NCBI GenBank assembly: GCA_025059535.1
Contig: JANXCX010000019.1
Location: forward strand, 1-64,000
Reading direction: 5' to 3'
Origin: Bacteroidia bacterium
GTDB taxonomy: Bacteria > Bacteroidota > Bacteroidia > SpSt-205
Length of the DNA stretch: 64,000 nucleotides
Shown: in pieces, positions 63,185 through 64,000 of the stretch
Layout of the letters: the number at the start of each line of letters is the position of its first letter
How positions within the stretch are numbered: position 1 is the stretch's first letter
Position numbers and translations under genes: made by a program
Notes under the pieces: generated by a model
What the model saw: only the letters and a program-made list of their open reading frames with translations
Databases searched by the model: none
Told to the model about the DNA's origin: nothing

Positions 63185-64000
63185 ATGCGCTGGGTAAGCC
63201 TTTTCGGAGCAGGCCTTCTTTTAGGGCAGACGCCCTTAGATGCCGAGCGTTGGAGTCAGAGTCAGCCGCAGGGTTCGGCTCGAGCGCTCGGTATGGGAGG
63301 GGCCTTTGCCGCCCTCGGAGGCGACCCCGCCAACTTCATCAGTAATCCGGCTGGGCTGGGTCTTTTCGTACGCAGTGGCGTTTGGCTCACGCCGGCCTTA
63401 ACCGTACCCACCACGACTACTACCTACCTCGGTGAGGCTAAAGATGGCACCACCGCCTTAGGGATTAGCCAAGGCGCTGTAATCCTTCATACCTGGGGAA
63501 AGAACCAGAATATCCACGGTAGCTTCGGCCTAGGTTACGATCGGGAGGGCTACTTCACCCAAAACAGCCTAGCTAAAGGCTTCAATAGGCGTAATTCCTA
63601 TACGCAATTTTTAGCCGAGCTGGCAGAGGGTACGCCCGATACGCTCTTAATTAACTTAGGGCCGCCTGCTTTAGCCTATGCCAATTACTTCCAACTCACC
63701 CCCGGCGTCTTTCGCGGTATCCTGGACCCCTTAGGTAATAATCGCTACCGAGGCGTATTTAACGAGGGGAATGTCCTTCAAGAGATAGCTACAGAGGAAA
63801 CGGGCCGCATGGGCACCTGGAGCCTCGGCGGCGCCCTCTCCTACCAGAATGTAGTCTTTGTAGGAGCCTCTCTGCTCATACGAACCCTCCGCTACAGTAA
63901 GCTTTTCCGCCTGCGCGAGATAGACACCGAAAACCGCTATGATGGTAGTAGGCAAACTACTCCCGCCGATGAAGTAGTTTTTCGAGAGAAATATACCTCA
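63185..64000 (+). CDS. Outer-membrane transport protein, OmpP1/FadL-like (3' truncated by window)
   Basis: 272 codons are open to the window edge. Signal peptide (about 1-14, LLLG before Q), then the signature QGSARALGMGGAFAALGGDPANFISNPAGLG common to Bacteroidota OmpP1/FadL- and PorV-related barrels, followed by barrel strands (GSFGLGYDREGYFTQNS, WSLGGALSYQNVVFVGASLL). FadL-like proteins pass hydrophobic compounds; PorV-like ones serve the T9SS. Which applies here cannot be settled without the C-terminal part. ATG 63185 is 4 bases after a perfect -7 box and 40 bases from the divergent protease start. Confidence 0.8.
   Translation, partial: MRWVSLFGAGLLLGQTPLDAERWSQSQPQGSARALGMGGAFAALGGDPANFISNPAGLGLFVRSGVWLTPALTVPTTTTTYLGEAKDGTTALGISQGAVILHTWGKNQNIHGSFGLGYDREGYFTQNSLAKGFNRRNSYTQFLAELAEGTPDTLLINLGPPALAYANYFQLTPGVFRGILDPLGNNRYRGVFNEGNVLQEIATEETGRMGTWSLGGALSYQNVVFVGASLLIRTLRYSKLFRLREIDTENRYDGSRQTTPADEVVFREKYTS

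Overview
The window reads as a compact chromosome segment of a member of the Bacteroidota (roughly 55% GC by eye), probably from a lineage outside the well-known gut genera. The signs are: -7 boxes of the form TAnnTTTG in place of sigma70 promoters, no Shine-Dalgarno sequences that I could rely on, type IX secretion system (T9SS) parts (a PorE-like protein, the Plug protein, a cargo sorting domain), two TonB-dependent receptors with a carboxypeptidase-regulatory domain, other outer-membrane barrels, and signal peptides that nearly all end just before a glutamine (the Bacteroidetes Q-rule). I see no insertion sequence, prophage, CRISPR array or integrase. It looks like core genome, and no stretch over about 115 bases lacks a gene or RNA.

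Layout. 1-200: 3' truncated RNase P RNA (minus). 0.2-12.8 kb: PorE-like protein and alaS (divergent), phosphohexomutase, glycosyltransferase, two small membrane proteins, LptF/LptG permease, mutS, acyltransferase. 12.9-16.8 kb: minus-strand run saccharopine-dehydrogenase-like enzyme, pdxJ, CHASE2 protein, FecR-like protein. 16.9-20.3 kb: htpX, SRP RNA (antisense to its neighbours), LytM-like protein, MerR-type regulator, HU-CCDC81/SPOR protein. 20.3-30.6 kb: outer-membrane proteins (putative porin, helix-hairpin-helix barrel protein, TonB receptor) around sucD, then YceI, a PAS-SpoIIE phosphatase, a PorT-like barrel and MazG. 30.6-36.1 kb: pssA, nadD, gmk, amino-acid permease, a lipoprotein, a von Willebrand A protein. 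36.1-42.5 kb: sdhCAB, rsmE, tRNA-Pro, tRNA-Met, nusB, leucine dehydrogenase, ndk. 42.6-52.1 kb: eno, FtsB-like, GH3 enzyme, T9SS Plug, GT87, PolX, ftsK. 52.1-64 kb: tRNA-Phe with a T9SS-targeted PhoD-like phosphatase, rpsA with tRNA-Val and a TPR-CHAT gene broken by an in-frame TAG, a TonB receptor, ctpA, and a truncated outer-membrane protein.

The most unusual signal is how transcription and translation starts are arranged. At about 18 genes the start codon lies only 4-7 bases after a TAnnTTTG-like -7 box, so the mRNAs should be leaderless or nearly so. All three tRNA genes that precede a protein gene (Pro, Phe, Val) end 3-5 bases before the start codon, and rpsA ends one base before tRNA-Val. 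Ordinary tRNA processing would therefore create the 5' ends of these mRNAs, much like the tRNA punctuation of mitochondria. Several divergent gene pairs share extremely small promoter regions, including one in which each promoter lies inside the other gene. All of this is inferred from sequence; no expression data are available here.
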